Notes under the pieces: generated by a model
The model's database searches: none
Seen by the model: the letters and a program-made list of their open reading frames with translations, nothing else
What the model was told of the DNA's origin: nothing
Source: an uncultured Oscillospiraceae bacterium
GTDB taxonomy: Bacteria; Bacillota_A; Clostridia; Oscillospirales; Oscillospiraceae
DNA length: 64,000 bases
Direction: 5' to 3'
Assembly (NCBI GenBank): GCA_910579155.1
Contig: CAJTTS010000009.1
Location: forward strand, 11,705 to 75,704
Position numbers and translations under genes: made by a program
Shown here: positions 27,218 through 35,006 of the stretch, piece after piece
Layout of the letters: each line of letters begins with the position of its first letter
How positions within the stretch are numbered: the stretch's first letter is position 1

Positions 27218-27634
27218 ATGACTGGCACTTACGAGCACAGCATCGACAACGCCGGTCGCCTTATCGTGCCCGCCAAACTCAGGGACAAGCTGGGCTCCAC
27301 CTTCTATCTGTCCGTGGGGGTGAAGGAGAACCTGACCCTCTACCCCATGGAGACCTGGGATAAGCTGCGGCAGCGCGTATCCGAGTTGTCCACCACCGAC
27401 GCGGCGGCCATGGATTTGTTCTTCGCCTCCGCCCAGCAGTGTGAGGTGGACAAGCAGTGGCGGTTTCAGATTCCCTCCTATTTGAAGGACTATGCCAAAA
27501 TCGACCGGGACGTGGTGGTCACCGGCAACAATGACCGGGCCCAGATATGGAGTGCGGATAACTGGAAGGCCAAAACGCAGCAGCAACTCAATCCCGAGAC
27601 CATTGCCAACTTGATGAGAAACCTGGGGATTTGA
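27218..27634 (+). CDS. mraZ: Transcriptional regulator MraZ
   Basis: A DNA-binding protein of the AbrB-like swapped-hairpin fold that regulates the division and cell-wall cluster it heads. The 138-residue protein has two MraZ repeats. The first is GTYEHSIDNAGRLIVPAKLRDKLG, beginning at residue 2. The second, CEVDKQWRFQIPSYLKDYAKID, starts at about residue 80. Each contains the basic D-x-x-G/W-R-x-x-x-P motif. Length is near the family norm. The phased repeats upstream are its likely target. rsmH follows after one base. Confidence 0.95.
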   Translation: MTGTYEHSIDNAGRLIVPAKLRDKLGSTFYLSVGVKENLTLYPMETWDKLRQRVSELSTTDAAAMDLFFASAQQCEVDKQWRFQIPSYLKDYAKIDRDVVVTGNNDRAQIWSADNWKAKTQQQLNPETIANLMRNLGI

Positions 27635-27635
27635 T

Positions 27636-28568
27636 ATGGAATACACCCATAAACCGGTACTTTTAAAAGAGTGCCTGGACGGTCTGGGCATCAAGCCGGA
27701 CGGAATTTACATGGACGGCACTCTGGGCCGGGCGGGCCACTCGCTGGAGATCGTCAGGCGGCTCACAACCGGACGGCTCATCGCCATAGACCGGGATCAG
27801 GCTGCCCTGGACGCCGCCCCGGAACGCCTTGCGGGATATATGGACAAGGTGACCCTGGTGCGGGGAAACTTCGGCGGTCTGACAGAGATTCTGGCCTGCC
27901 TCGGAGTGAGCGGGGTGGATGGGATGCTGTTCGATCTGGGGGTGTCCTCCCCGCAATTGGACGACGGCAGCCGTGGCTTCTCTTACCTCCAGGACGCGGC
28001 CCTGGACATGCGCATGGATCAATCCGCTCCACTAACCGCCCGGGACGTGGTGAACGGCTGGAGTCGGGAGGAGCTAAGGAGAATCCTCTGGGAGTACGGC
28101 GAGGAGCGGTATGCCGGCCTCATCGCTGCGGCCATCGTCCGGGAGCGGGAACAGGCTCTCATTGAAACCACGGGCCAACTGGCGGAGCTGATTCGGAGCG
28201 CCATGCCCGCCAAGGCCCGCCGCGAAAAACAACACCCCGCCAAGCGGTCATTCCAGGCCATCCGCATCGCGGTAAACGATGAGTTGGGCGAGGTGGAGCG
28301 GCTGCTGGACAGTGCGCTGGACGCGTTGAATCCCGGTGGCCGGCTGGCTGTAATCTCCTTTCATTCCTTGGAGGACCGATTGGTCAAGACCGCCTATGCC
28401 CAATGGGCGAAAGGGTGTACCTGCCCGCCGGATTTCCCGGTGTGCGTGTGTGGTAAGACGCCAAAGGTCCGGCTGGTGGGCAAACGGCCCATTGTGGCGG
28501 ATGAACGTGAAGTAAACGAAAACCCCCGGGCCCGGAGCGCTAAGCTGCGGGTGGCGGAGAAGTTCTGA
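27636..28568 (+). CDS. rsmH: 16S rRNA (cytosine(1402)-N(4))-methyltransferase
   Basis: RsmH methylates C1402 in the ribosomal P site. The 310-residue protein has the start HKPVLLKECLDGL and the SAM-binding YMDGTLGRAGHS. The family blocks FDLGVSSPQLDDGSRGFSY, LDMRMDQ and AVISFHSLEDRLVK follow. Its second position in the mraZ operon is universal. The C-terminal Cys-rich segment (CTCPPDFPVCVCG) is typical of Firmicute homologues. Confidence 0.97.
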   Translation: MEYTHKPVLLKECLDGLGIKPDGIYMDGTLGRAGHSLEIVRRLTTGRLIAIDRDQAALDAAPERLAGYMDKVTLVRGNFGGLTEILACLGVSGVDGMLFDLGVSSPQLDDGSRGFSYLQDAALDMRMDQSAPLTARDVVNGWSREELRRILWEYGEERYAGLIAAAIVREREQALIETTGQLAELIRSAMPAKARREKQHPAKRSFQAIRIAVNDELGEVERLLDSALDALNPGGRLAVISFHSLEDRLVKTAYAQWAKGCTCPPDFPVCVCGKTPKVRLVGKRPIVADEREVNENPRARSAKLRVAEKF

Positions 28569-28634
28569 ACCCAGACCCTGCGGACAGCATTGTGGGGCAT
28601 GGACCAAGTACCAAGTACGAAGGAGTGTTGCCCT

Positions 28635-29216
28635 ATGGCTGAACGCAGACGGAACACAGACAACGCAAGACGGTATCGGACATACGGCAGCGTGGCCTAT
28701 CAGCCGGAATACGACCAGGAGCCTGCCCGCGCCCCCTCCCGCCGGGAGCAGATGCGGGGCAGCACCGTGCGCCGCCCCGAACCCCGGCGCCAGGAGCAGG
28801 CCCGCCCCCGCAAGCGTCCGGCGATCCGGCCTGACGTCCAGGTTCGGTCTCAGGGAGCAGTGTCGCTGTTTGCCGTGGTGGGTATTTTCGCGGTGCTGGT
28901 CAGCGCGTTTTTGTTCGTGGTGAGCTGTGCCAAGTTGGCGGTGGCCAACAACGATATTGTGGACCTGCGCGCCCAACTGGCCGACCTCCAGGATGAAAAC
29001 CGCACCCTTCAGGCCAAATACGAGCTGGTGTTTGACCTGGAGGCCATCGAAAAGAAGTTCCTCTCCGACGGCACCATGGTGAAGCCCGGTTCCAGCCAGA
29101 CGGTGTACCTGGACCTGTCCGATGGGGACAGCGTGGTGTATTGCGACGGAGCGGGGGACGGCTTGTCCGGCGTGCTCCAGCGGGCGGAACGGTTTTTCGC
29201 CGGTTTGCTGCCATAA
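28635..29216 (+). CDS. ftsL: FtsL/DivIC-like septum formation initiator protein
   Basis: A 193-residue bitopic membrane protein in the place of ftsL. The N-terminal 75 residues are disordered and very Arg/Pro/Gln-rich, and therefore cytoplasmic. One transmembrane helix follows (VSLFAVVGIFAVLVSAFLFVV, about residues 77-97). Next is a leucine-zipper-like coiled coil (DIVDLRAQLADLQDENRTLQ) and a short outer domain. FtsL bridges FtsB/DivIC and FtsQ/DivIB in the divisome. AAGGAG lies 9 bases before the ATG at 28635; a longer frame upstream has no RBS. Confidence 0.8.
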   Translation: MAERRRNTDNARRYRTYGSVAYQPEYDQEPARAPSRREQMRGSTVRRPEPRRQEQARPRKRPAIRPDVQVRSQGAVSLFAVVGIFAVLVSAFLFVVSCAKLAVANNDIVDLRAQLADLQDENRTLQAKYELVFDLEAIEKKFLSDGTMVKPGSSQTVYLDLSDGDSVVYCDGAGDGLSGVLQRAERFFAGLLP

Positions 29217-29252
29217 TACTGATTTTGATATCACAGCAAAGCCGTGGTTCCC

Positions 29253-29362
29253 AAAATCCATATGGATTTTAGGAAGACCAGTACAGTACGACTTCGCCGG
29301 CACCGCCTGGTGGCGGTGTTCCGTTAGCTTCGCTGACGGAATAAAAATTATATAATTTTTAT
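29253..29362. repeat. Array of four successive hairpins in the ftsL-pbp gap
   Basis: The 347-bp gap 29217-29563 contains four adjacent perfect or near-perfect palindromes. They are AAAATCCATATGGATTTT (29253-29270), CACCGCC/GGCGGTG (29301-29318), TTCCGTTAGC/GCTGACGGAA (29319-29341) and a 22-bp A+T palindrome (29341-29362). No convincing gene lies in the gap. The remainder (29363-29563) shows only the RBS of the next gene. Confidence 0.7.
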
Positions 29363-29563
29363 TGGTGAATAGTATAAGCGGCCTGTCCCGGCACATACAT
29401 TGACCCATAGAGAGATAGGGAAGCGCCAGCCCATCCTGGGCCGATCCGGTGTTACCCGCAGGAGGGGCGTGTGGAATGGAACAGTTCCCGCGCCCTTCTT
29501 CAAGCTATCAACCCTTTGTCGAAACGTTTTCGACCGCAATCTTTGAATTAGGAGCGTCAGTCC

Positions 29564-31969
29564 ATGCAGGACCTCAATCGCAAATCCCGCCGAAGTGACT
29601 ACGGGAAAAACAACAGAAGCCTGTTCCGGCGCACCATCTTTTTGATGGCGGTGTTGGGTATCGGCATGTTTTTACCCTTGATTGCCCAGCTCTACAAGCT
29701 CCAGATTGTGGAGCAGGAGGAATGGGAGAGCCGGGCGGCCAACCAGCAGACGAAGAGCGTCTCCGTGGCCGCCAACCGGGGCACCATCTACGACCGGGAG
29801 GGCCGGGCCTTGGCCATGTCCGCCACAGTCTATAAGCTGATTTTGTCCCCCATGGGAGTCTATGGTTCCGTCAACAAGGACAACTATACGGACGAAAACG
29901 GGAAGTTGGACGAGGCCGCCTATGAAAAGGCCCTCTACGACCTGCGCAAGACTGTGGTGGACGGTATTGTGGATCTGTTTGATTACGACGAGGAGCGGCT
30001 TTGGACCCGGATTGAGCGCATCAATTCCGCCTATGAAGTGCTGTATTATGAGCTGGAGGAGGAGGATGCGGAGAAGGTCCGGCAGTTTATTGCCGAAAAG
30101 AAGCTGTCCGCCGGGCTACAGCTCACCCCGAGCAGCAAGCGGTATTACCCTTTTTCTTCTGTGGGCTCCCACGTCCTGGGCTTTATGAGCCAGAATAAGA
30201 ACAGCGGTGAAAACAAAGAGGGCGCCATGGGTATCGAGGCCAGGTACGAGGACGTTTTGTCCGGCGAGCTGGGCAAGGTGGTTACCTCCAAAAACGGCTG
30301 GGGTATGGAGATGAGTTCCGGTTATGACATGTATTTTGACGCGGAGAACGGCTATGACGTCCACCTGACCATAGACGAGCGCATCCAGGCCATGCTGGAG
30401 CAGACCCTGGCGGAGGGCATTGAGAGCTACGACGTGCAGGAGGGTGCCTTCGGCCTGGTTATCAATCCGCAGACCGGGGCGGTGCTGGCCATGGCCAGCA
30501 GCCCGGACTTCGACCCCAACAACTACGATAAGATCATCAACGCCGACCTGCAAAAGGAGCTGGAAGCTGTCGCCGAGGAAAAGGGGGCGGACAGCGAGGA
30601 GTATAGCGAAGCGTATAAAGCCGCCTACACCCAGCAGATGCGCAACCGGGTGCTGACGGAGACCTATGAGCCCGGCTCGGTGTTCAAGCCCATCACCGTG
30701 GCCATCGGGCTGGAGGAGGGGGCCATTTCCATGGACAGCACCTATTTCTGCGGCGGCTCCAAGCAGCTTCCGGGGTGGCCGAAGCCTATCAACTGCCACA
30801 AGCACTCCGGCCATGGCCAGCAGGACCTCACCCACGCGGTAATGAACTCCTGCAACGTGGCCCTGATGGACATTGCGGAGGAGATTGGGCCGGAGACCAC
30901 CTGGAAGTATTGGACGGACTTCGGCCTGCGGGAAAAGACCGGCATCGACCTGTCCGGGGAGGAAAAGGGCCTCTTCTGGAGTGAGGAGCACTTCAAAAGC
31001 ATCAACGCCTCCCAGGAGCTGGCCACCTCCTCCTTCGGCCAGCGCTTCACCGTGACGCCGCTGGAGATGATCTCCGCCTTCGGCGCCGTCATCAACGGCG
31101 GGCATTTGCTCCAGCCCTACGTGGTGCAGTCCATCACGGATGGGGACGGCAACACCACCTTCTACCACGAGACCGTGGAGGTGCGGCAGGTTATCAGCGA
31201 GTCCACCTCCGACAAGGTCCGGGGCATTCTGGAGCAGGTGGTGGGAGATCCCAAAGGGTCCGGGCACAACGCAAGCATGAGCGGTTACTCCATCGGCGGC
31301 AAGACGGGCACCTCGGAAAAGGAACGGGGCAACCCGGACGTAATGTGCTCCTTCATGGGCTTTGCCCCGGCGGATAACCCCCAGGTGCTGGTGCTGCTGG
31401 TGTATGATTCCCCAAAACGTTCCGCCCCCGGGTCCAGTTACACCGCCGGCGGGACCTACATCAGCGGCGGCAACATTGCCGCCCCCATGGCGGGGGCGCT
31501 TATCGCCGGTATTTTGGACTATATAGGTGTGGAGAAGCAGTACAGCTCCGACGAGCTGGCAGGTGCGGACACCATGATGCCCCGGGTCATCGGCCAGGAG
31601 CTGACGGTGGCCAAAGGCACGCTGCAAAGCGCCGGCTTCGAGTGCCGCACGGTAGGTACGGGCAGCACCGTCACCGCACAGGTCCCGGCGGCGGGGGCGT
31701 ATATCCCCGGCGGGTCCAACGTGATCCTGTACTTGGGGGATGAGGCCCCGGCGGACCAGGTGGAGACGCCCGACTTGACCGGACTCAGCCCCACGGCGGC
31801 CAAGGTGAAGCTGGAGGACGCGGGCCTGTTTATGAAGGCGACCGGCGTGGTGGACTCCGACTCCACAGCGGTGATGGCCGCCCAGTCGGTGGACGCGGGA
31901 ACCATGGTGTCCCCCGGCACCGTGGTGGAGGTAAGATTCGTAAGCGACATTGAATATGGAGACCGTTAG
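29564..31969 (+). CDS. Class B penicillin-binding protein with PASTA domains (FtsI/SpoVD type)
   Basis: A septal peptidoglycan transpeptidase anchored by an N-terminal helix (residues about 20-45). The 801-residue protein has the pedestal/dimerisation domain (ANRGTIYDREGRALA) and the catalytic motifs SVFK (Ser372, Lys375), SCN (429-431) and KTGT (580-583). Two C-terminal PASTA domains (about 665-727 and 735-795) bind muropeptide or beta-lactam. Two PASTA units fit vegetative PBP2B. SpoVD of sporulation usually has one, so the division role is preferred. A spore-specific second copy may exist elsewhere. Confidence 0.93.
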   Translation: MQDLNRKSRRSDYGKNNRSLFRRTIFLMAVLGIGMFLPLIAQLYKLQIVEQEEWESRAANQQTKSVSVAANRGTIYDREGRALAMSATVYKLILSPMGVYGSVNKDNYTDENGKLDEAAYEKALYDLRKTVVDGIVDLFDYDEERLWTRIERINSAYEVLYYELEEEDAEKVRQFIAEKKLSAGLQLTPSSKRYYPFSSVGSHVLGFMSQNKNSGENKEGAMGIEARYEDVLSGELGKVVTSKNGWGMEMSSGYDMYFDAENGYDVHLTIDERIQAMLEQTLAEGIESYDVQEGAFGLVINPQTGAVLAMASSPDFDPNNYDKIINADLQKELEAVAEEKGADSEEYSEAYKAAYTQQMRNRVLTETYEPGSVFKPITVAIGLEEGAISMDSTYFCGGSKQLPGWPKPINCHKHSGHGQQDLTHAVMNSCNVALMDIAEEIGPETTWKYWTDFGLREKTGIDLSGEEKGLFWSEEHFKSINASQELATSSFGQRFTVTPLEMISAFGAVINGGHLLQPYVVQSITDGDGNTTFYHETVEVRQVISESTSDKVRGILEQVVGDPKGSGHNASMSGYSIGGKTGTSEKERGNPDVMCSFMGFAPADNPQVLVLLVYDSPKRSAPGSSYTAGGTYISGGNIAAPMAGALIAGILDYIGVEKQYSSDELAGADTMMPRVIGQELTVAKGTLQSAGFECRTVGTGSTVTAQVPAAGAYIPGGSNVILYLGDEAPADQVETPDLTGLSPTAAKVKLEDAGLFMKATGVVDSDSTAVMAAQSVDAGTMVSPGTVVEVRFVSDIEYGDR

Positions 31970-32483
31970 TAATAGAATAGAGGCTCCCGTGGCCGTGGTG
32001 GGGAAGGGCGGCACGCTGACCGCCGGGCTGCTGCGCAAGCTGCTGCCCGGGCCAGTGGTGGAGCTCACCCCATGCCAGGCGGCGCTGTATGAGGGACCCT
32101 GTCGGGCGGTGGTGGTGGAGAACTTTGACCACCCGACGGAGAAAACCCTCAGCGGCTGCGCCGCCGCCCGGTGGGCGCTGTCCCGCCGGGCGGGCGTGAC
32201 GGTAGTTGGCCTGGACGACCCGGAGGGCCGCCGCCTGGCCGGGGCCATGCGGTCCCGGGTGTACGCTTACTCCGACGGAAAGCCGCAGGCCGATCTCACC
32301 GCAAAAAACGTCCGCCTGCGTGGGGAGAGGCTGGAGTTTGTGGCCCTGGCGGGCGATGAGCTGACCCGGGTCCGGGTCCCGGCGGGGGAGCCGCCCCGGC
32401 TGTACGACCATCTGGCGGCTCTGGCGGGGGCGTTGGCCCTGGGGGTGCCGTTGGCCGACGCCGCAGTGAGACTGAGCGACTAG
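31956..32483 (+). CDS. Truncated Mur-ligase-like protein with degenerate P-loop
   Basis: A 175-residue protein lying where murE/murF normally stand. Its second half aligns with the end of a Mur-ligase central domain: ADLTAKNVRLRGERLEFVAL, then LYDHLAALAGALALGVPLADA, equivalent to the N-ALAA-ALALG-I block. VVGLDDPEGRRLAGAM matches the V-x-N-x-D-D-P-x-G-R-R-L segment. The start VAVVGKGGTLTAGLLRKLL corresponds to the ATP loop, but the GKT/S of Walker A is gone. The C-terminal ligand domain is absent. The frame is intact and normal in codon use. It overlaps the PBP gene by 14 bp. Confidence 0.6.
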   Translation: METVSNRIEAPVAVVGKGGTLTAGLLRKLLPGPVVELTPCQAALYEGPCRAVVVENFDHPTEKTLSGCAAARWALSRRAGVTVVGLDDPEGRRLAGAMRSRVYAYSDGKPQADLTAKNVRLRGERLEFVALAGDELTRVRVPAGEPPRLYDHLAALAGALALGVPLADAAVRLSD

Positions 32484-32525
32484 AGAGGCGAAAATACAAA
32501 AGAGGAGAGTTTGGAGGATATGACA

Positions 32526-33512
32526 ATGCGGATACTGCTGGCGGCGCTGACCGCTTTTGTGATCTCGGGTGTGACAGGGTGGTTTTTGATTCCCGCCCTA
32601 CGGGCCCTGCACGCGGGCCAGTCCATCAAGGAGATCGGCCCCAACTGGCACAAACGTAAGGAGGGGACCCCCACCATGGGGGGCATCATGTTCATCCTTG
32701 CGGTGATCGTGGTGGTGGTCGCCTTCGGCTGGCGGGATATGGCGGCGGGGGACTGGTCGGCGGTGTATGTGCTGGCCTTTGCCCTGGTGTGCGGAGCCAT
32801 CGGCTTTGTGGACGACTTCGCCAAGATCCGCAAGCATGAGAACACCGGCCTGACCGCCGGGTGGAAGTTCCTGCTTCAACTGGCGGCATCCATCGCGTTT
32901 CTGGCTCTGCTGCGGCGCGGCCACCACCTGACGCCTAACTTGTACATCCCCTTTGTCAACGTGACGTTGCCGCTGAACTGGGCGGTGTATCTGGTGTTCG
33001 CCGCCTTTGTCATGGTGGGCTGCGTCAACGCGGTGAACCTGACCGACGGGCTGGACGGTCTGGCCGGATCGGTGACCATGGCGGTGTCGGTGTTTTTCGC
33101 CGTGCTGTCGAAGTGGTGGGAGTTTGGCGCGGTGAGCGTATTTGCCGGGGCGCTGGCGGGGGGACTGTTGGGTTTCCTGCTGTATAATTTCTACCCCGCC
33201 AAGGTGTTTATGGGGGACACAGGGTCCCTGTTTTTGGGTGGCGCGGTGTGCGCCATGGCCTTTGCCTTGGATTCGCCTCTGGTGCTGGTGCCGGTGGGGG
33301 TTATCTACATCGCCGAAACCATGAGCGATATCCTCCAGGTAGGCTACTTCAAGCTCACCCACGGAAAACGCATTTTCCGCATGGCGCCCCTCCACCACCA
33401 TCTGGAGTTGGGGGGCTGGAGCGAGGTGCGCATTGTGCTCACTTTCACGGGCATCACGGTGGCGTTTTGCCTGTTGGCATTTGTAGGGGTCATGTACCGC
33501 TACGCCATCTGA
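32526..33512 (+). CDS. mraY: Phospho-N-acetylmuramoyl-pentapeptide-transferase
   Basis: MraY makes lipid I by joining the UDP-MurNAc-pentapeptide sugar-phosphate to undecaprenyl phosphate in the membrane. The 328-residue polytopic protein has the signature blocks HKRKEGTPTMGGIMF, GFVDDFAK with the aspartate pair, NAVNLTDGLDGLA and FMGDTGSLFLG. MAPLHHHLELGGWSE is the conserved histidine triad. ATG 32526 has GGAGG at 8 bases; an ATG six bases earlier is too close to it. Confidence 0.96.
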   Translation: MRILLAALTAFVISGVTGWFLIPALRALHAGQSIKEIGPNWHKRKEGTPTMGGIMFILAVIVVVVAFGWRDMAAGDWSAVYVLAFALVCGAIGFVDDFAKIRKHENTGLTAGWKFLLQLAASIAFLALLRRGHHLTPNLYIPFVNVTLPLNWAVYLVFAAFVMVGCVNAVNLTDGLDGLAGSVTMAVSVFFAVLSKWWEFGAVSVFAGALAGGLLGFLLYNFYPAKVFMGDTGSLFLGGAVCAMAFALDSPLVLVPVGVIYIAETMSDILQVGYFKLTHGKRIFRMAPLHHHLELGGWSEVRIVLTFTGITVAFCLLAFVGVMYRYAI

Positions 33513-33513
33513 G

Positions 33514-33559
33514 CGCGGAGAAGCGACCGAGTGGTTTGGCCGCTTCGCAGCGTGACAAC
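33514..33559. repeat. Dispersed repeat element, short copy
   Basis: Immediately after the mraY stop. It shares GCGCGGAGAAGCG and CTTCGCAGCGTGACA with the element at 23315-23403. Here GAAGCG and CGCTTC form a stem around a 17-base loop. No T-run follows. Confidence 0.65.
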
Positions 33560-33595
33560 ATTTAGGATTGCAGTCTGGATTTTCAAAGGAAAGGG

Positions 33596-34837
33596 ATGAG
33601 ACCCATGGCCAGAAAAGCGAAGCGGGACCTGACCATTGAACAGAAGCTGGCTCGGGGCCCCATCGACCTGCCCTTCCTGGCGCTGGTGATGTTGTTGACC
33701 GCCATCGGGCTTATCATGGTGCTGTCTGCTTCCTACGTCTCCGCCATGTACGATCTGGACCCAGATGTGTACACCGGCGGCGACCCACTGTACTACTTCA
33801 ATCGGCAGTTCGGGTTTGCAATGCTGGGCGTGTTCGCCATGTTCGTCATCTCCAAGATCGACTATCAGCAGTTCCGCTGGATGTCGGTGCCCGCCCTGCT
33901 CGTCTCGATCATATTGCTGATTCTGGTGTTCACCCCCCTGGGCCGGACCGCCGGAAACAGCGACGTGCGCCGATGGATTAACCTGGGCGGCCTGCGTTTC
34001 CAGCCCTCGGAGATTGCGAAGGTGGGCGTGATTATGTTTTTTTCCGCCGGGCTTTCCAAACGCAGCGGGCAGGTTGGTTTGCCAAGGAAGTGGAGCAAGC
34101 GGACGCTCACCGGGCGTATCTGTGCGATGCTGGACCGCGTGGGACTGCTGGAGCTGGTGCCCTATGGGGTTGTCCTGGTGGTGGTATTGATCCTGCTGAA
34201 GGAGGAGCCCCACATGTCCGGCATGATCCTTATCACGGTGGCGGCGGCGTCAGTGCTGTTCGCCTCCGGCATCAAGTTGTACTGGTTCCTTGGCGGCGGT
34301 ACGCTGGTGGTGGGGGCGCTGGCCTACATCATCACCCAGACCACGTATATGACCAACCGCATTACCATCTGGCGGGATCCTTTCCAAGACCCTCGGAATC
34401 TTGGGTTCCAGCCCATCCAGTCCATGATTGCCATCGGTTCCGGGGGGCTTTTGGGAAAGGGGCTGGGCAACAGCGGGTCAAAATACCTGTTTCTTCCAGA
34501 GGAACACAACGACTGCATTTTTGCCATTGTCTGCGAGGAGCTGGGTATGGTGGGCGCCATCGTCATCATGGCTTTGTTTGCCCTGCTCATCATCCGGGGG
34601 TATTGGCTGGCCCTCCACGCCCGAGACCGGTTCGGGACGCTGCTCATTGTGGGCATCATCTCCCTGCTGGCGGTGCAGACCTTCCTGAACATCGGGGTGG
34701 CCACCAACGCCATCCCCACCACGGGCATCTCGCTGCCGTTTTTCAGCTACGGCGGCACGGCCCTTGCCATTCAGTTGGCGGAAATGGGCATGGTGCTCAG
34801 CGTATCACGGCAAATTGTTGCGCCCAAGGCGGAATAA
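33596..34837 (+). CDS. ftsW: SEDS-family peptidoglycan polymerase FtsW
   Basis: A SEDS glycosyltransferase that polymerises lipid II at the septum with a class B PBP. The 413-residue protein has about ten membrane helices and the conserved blocks WINLGGLRFQPSEIAK, HNDCIFAIVCEELG and GISLPFFSYGG. An extended loop (about 160-200) is basic. The place between mraY and murG supports FtsW over RodA. The RBS AAAGGAAAGGG precedes the first ATG; an ATG nine bases later is possible. Confidence 0.93.
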   Translation: MRPMARKAKRDLTIEQKLARGPIDLPFLALVMLLTAIGLIMVLSASYVSAMYDLDPDVYTGGDPLYYFNRQFGFAMLGVFAMFVISKIDYQQFRWMSVPALLVSIILLILVFTPLGRTAGNSDVRRWINLGGLRFQPSEIAKVGVIMFFSAGLSKRSGQVGLPRKWSKRTLTGRICAMLDRVGLLELVPYGVVLVVVLILLKEEPHMSGMILITVAAASVLFASGIKLYWFLGGGTLVVGALAYIITQTTYMTNRITIWRDPFQDPRNLGFQPIQSMIAIGSGGLLGKGLGNSGSKYLFLPEEHNDCIFAIVCEELGMVGAIVIMALFALLIIRGYWLALHARDRFGTLLIVGIISLLAVQTFLNIGVATNAIPTTGISLPFFSYGGTALAIQLAEMGMVLSVSRQIVAPKAE

Positions 34838-34859
34838 GAGGAAAGGCGGAGGCAAGAGA

Positions 34860-35006
34860 ATGAAACCTATGAGACAAACGGGGGCCCCCGCGAAGCCGTC
34901 CTTTGGCTTTTCGGGGAGAGGGGAAGCAAGGGAGTGGGCTTCGTTTCCGCCTTTGGCGAAAACGAAGCCAAGCGGACTGCGCTTCGACGATGTGAGGACG
35001 GTATGA
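34860..35006 (+). CDS. Putative 48-residue leader ORF coupled to murG
   Basis: A short frame with a good site (GGCGGAGG, 8 bases before the ATG). It codes for a basic, Pro/Gly-rich peptide without known homology (begins MKPMRQTGAPAKPSFGFSGR). Its stop TGA overlaps the murG ATG in an ATGA arrangement. It contains a strong hairpin. It may be a leader that couples murG translation to ftsW, or simply an open stretch made by a palindromic insertion. Confidence 0.45.
   Translation: MKPMRQTGAPAKPSFGFSGRGEAREWASFPPLAKTKPSGLRFDDVRTV
34937..34969 (+). promoter_or_regulatory. 15-bp hairpin upstream of murG
   Basis: GGCTTCGTTTCCGCC pairs with GGCGAAAACGAAGCC with one mismatch around a TTT loop, 33 bp before the murG start. 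The absence of a T-run argues against termination. A role in translation or mRNA processing is inferred. Confidence 0.55.

Noticed and set aside
30116..32248. A 710-residue minus-strand frame opposite the PBP gene
   Set aside because: It is antisense to a complete penicillin-binding protein with all catalytic motifs. Its translation has no recognisable domain.
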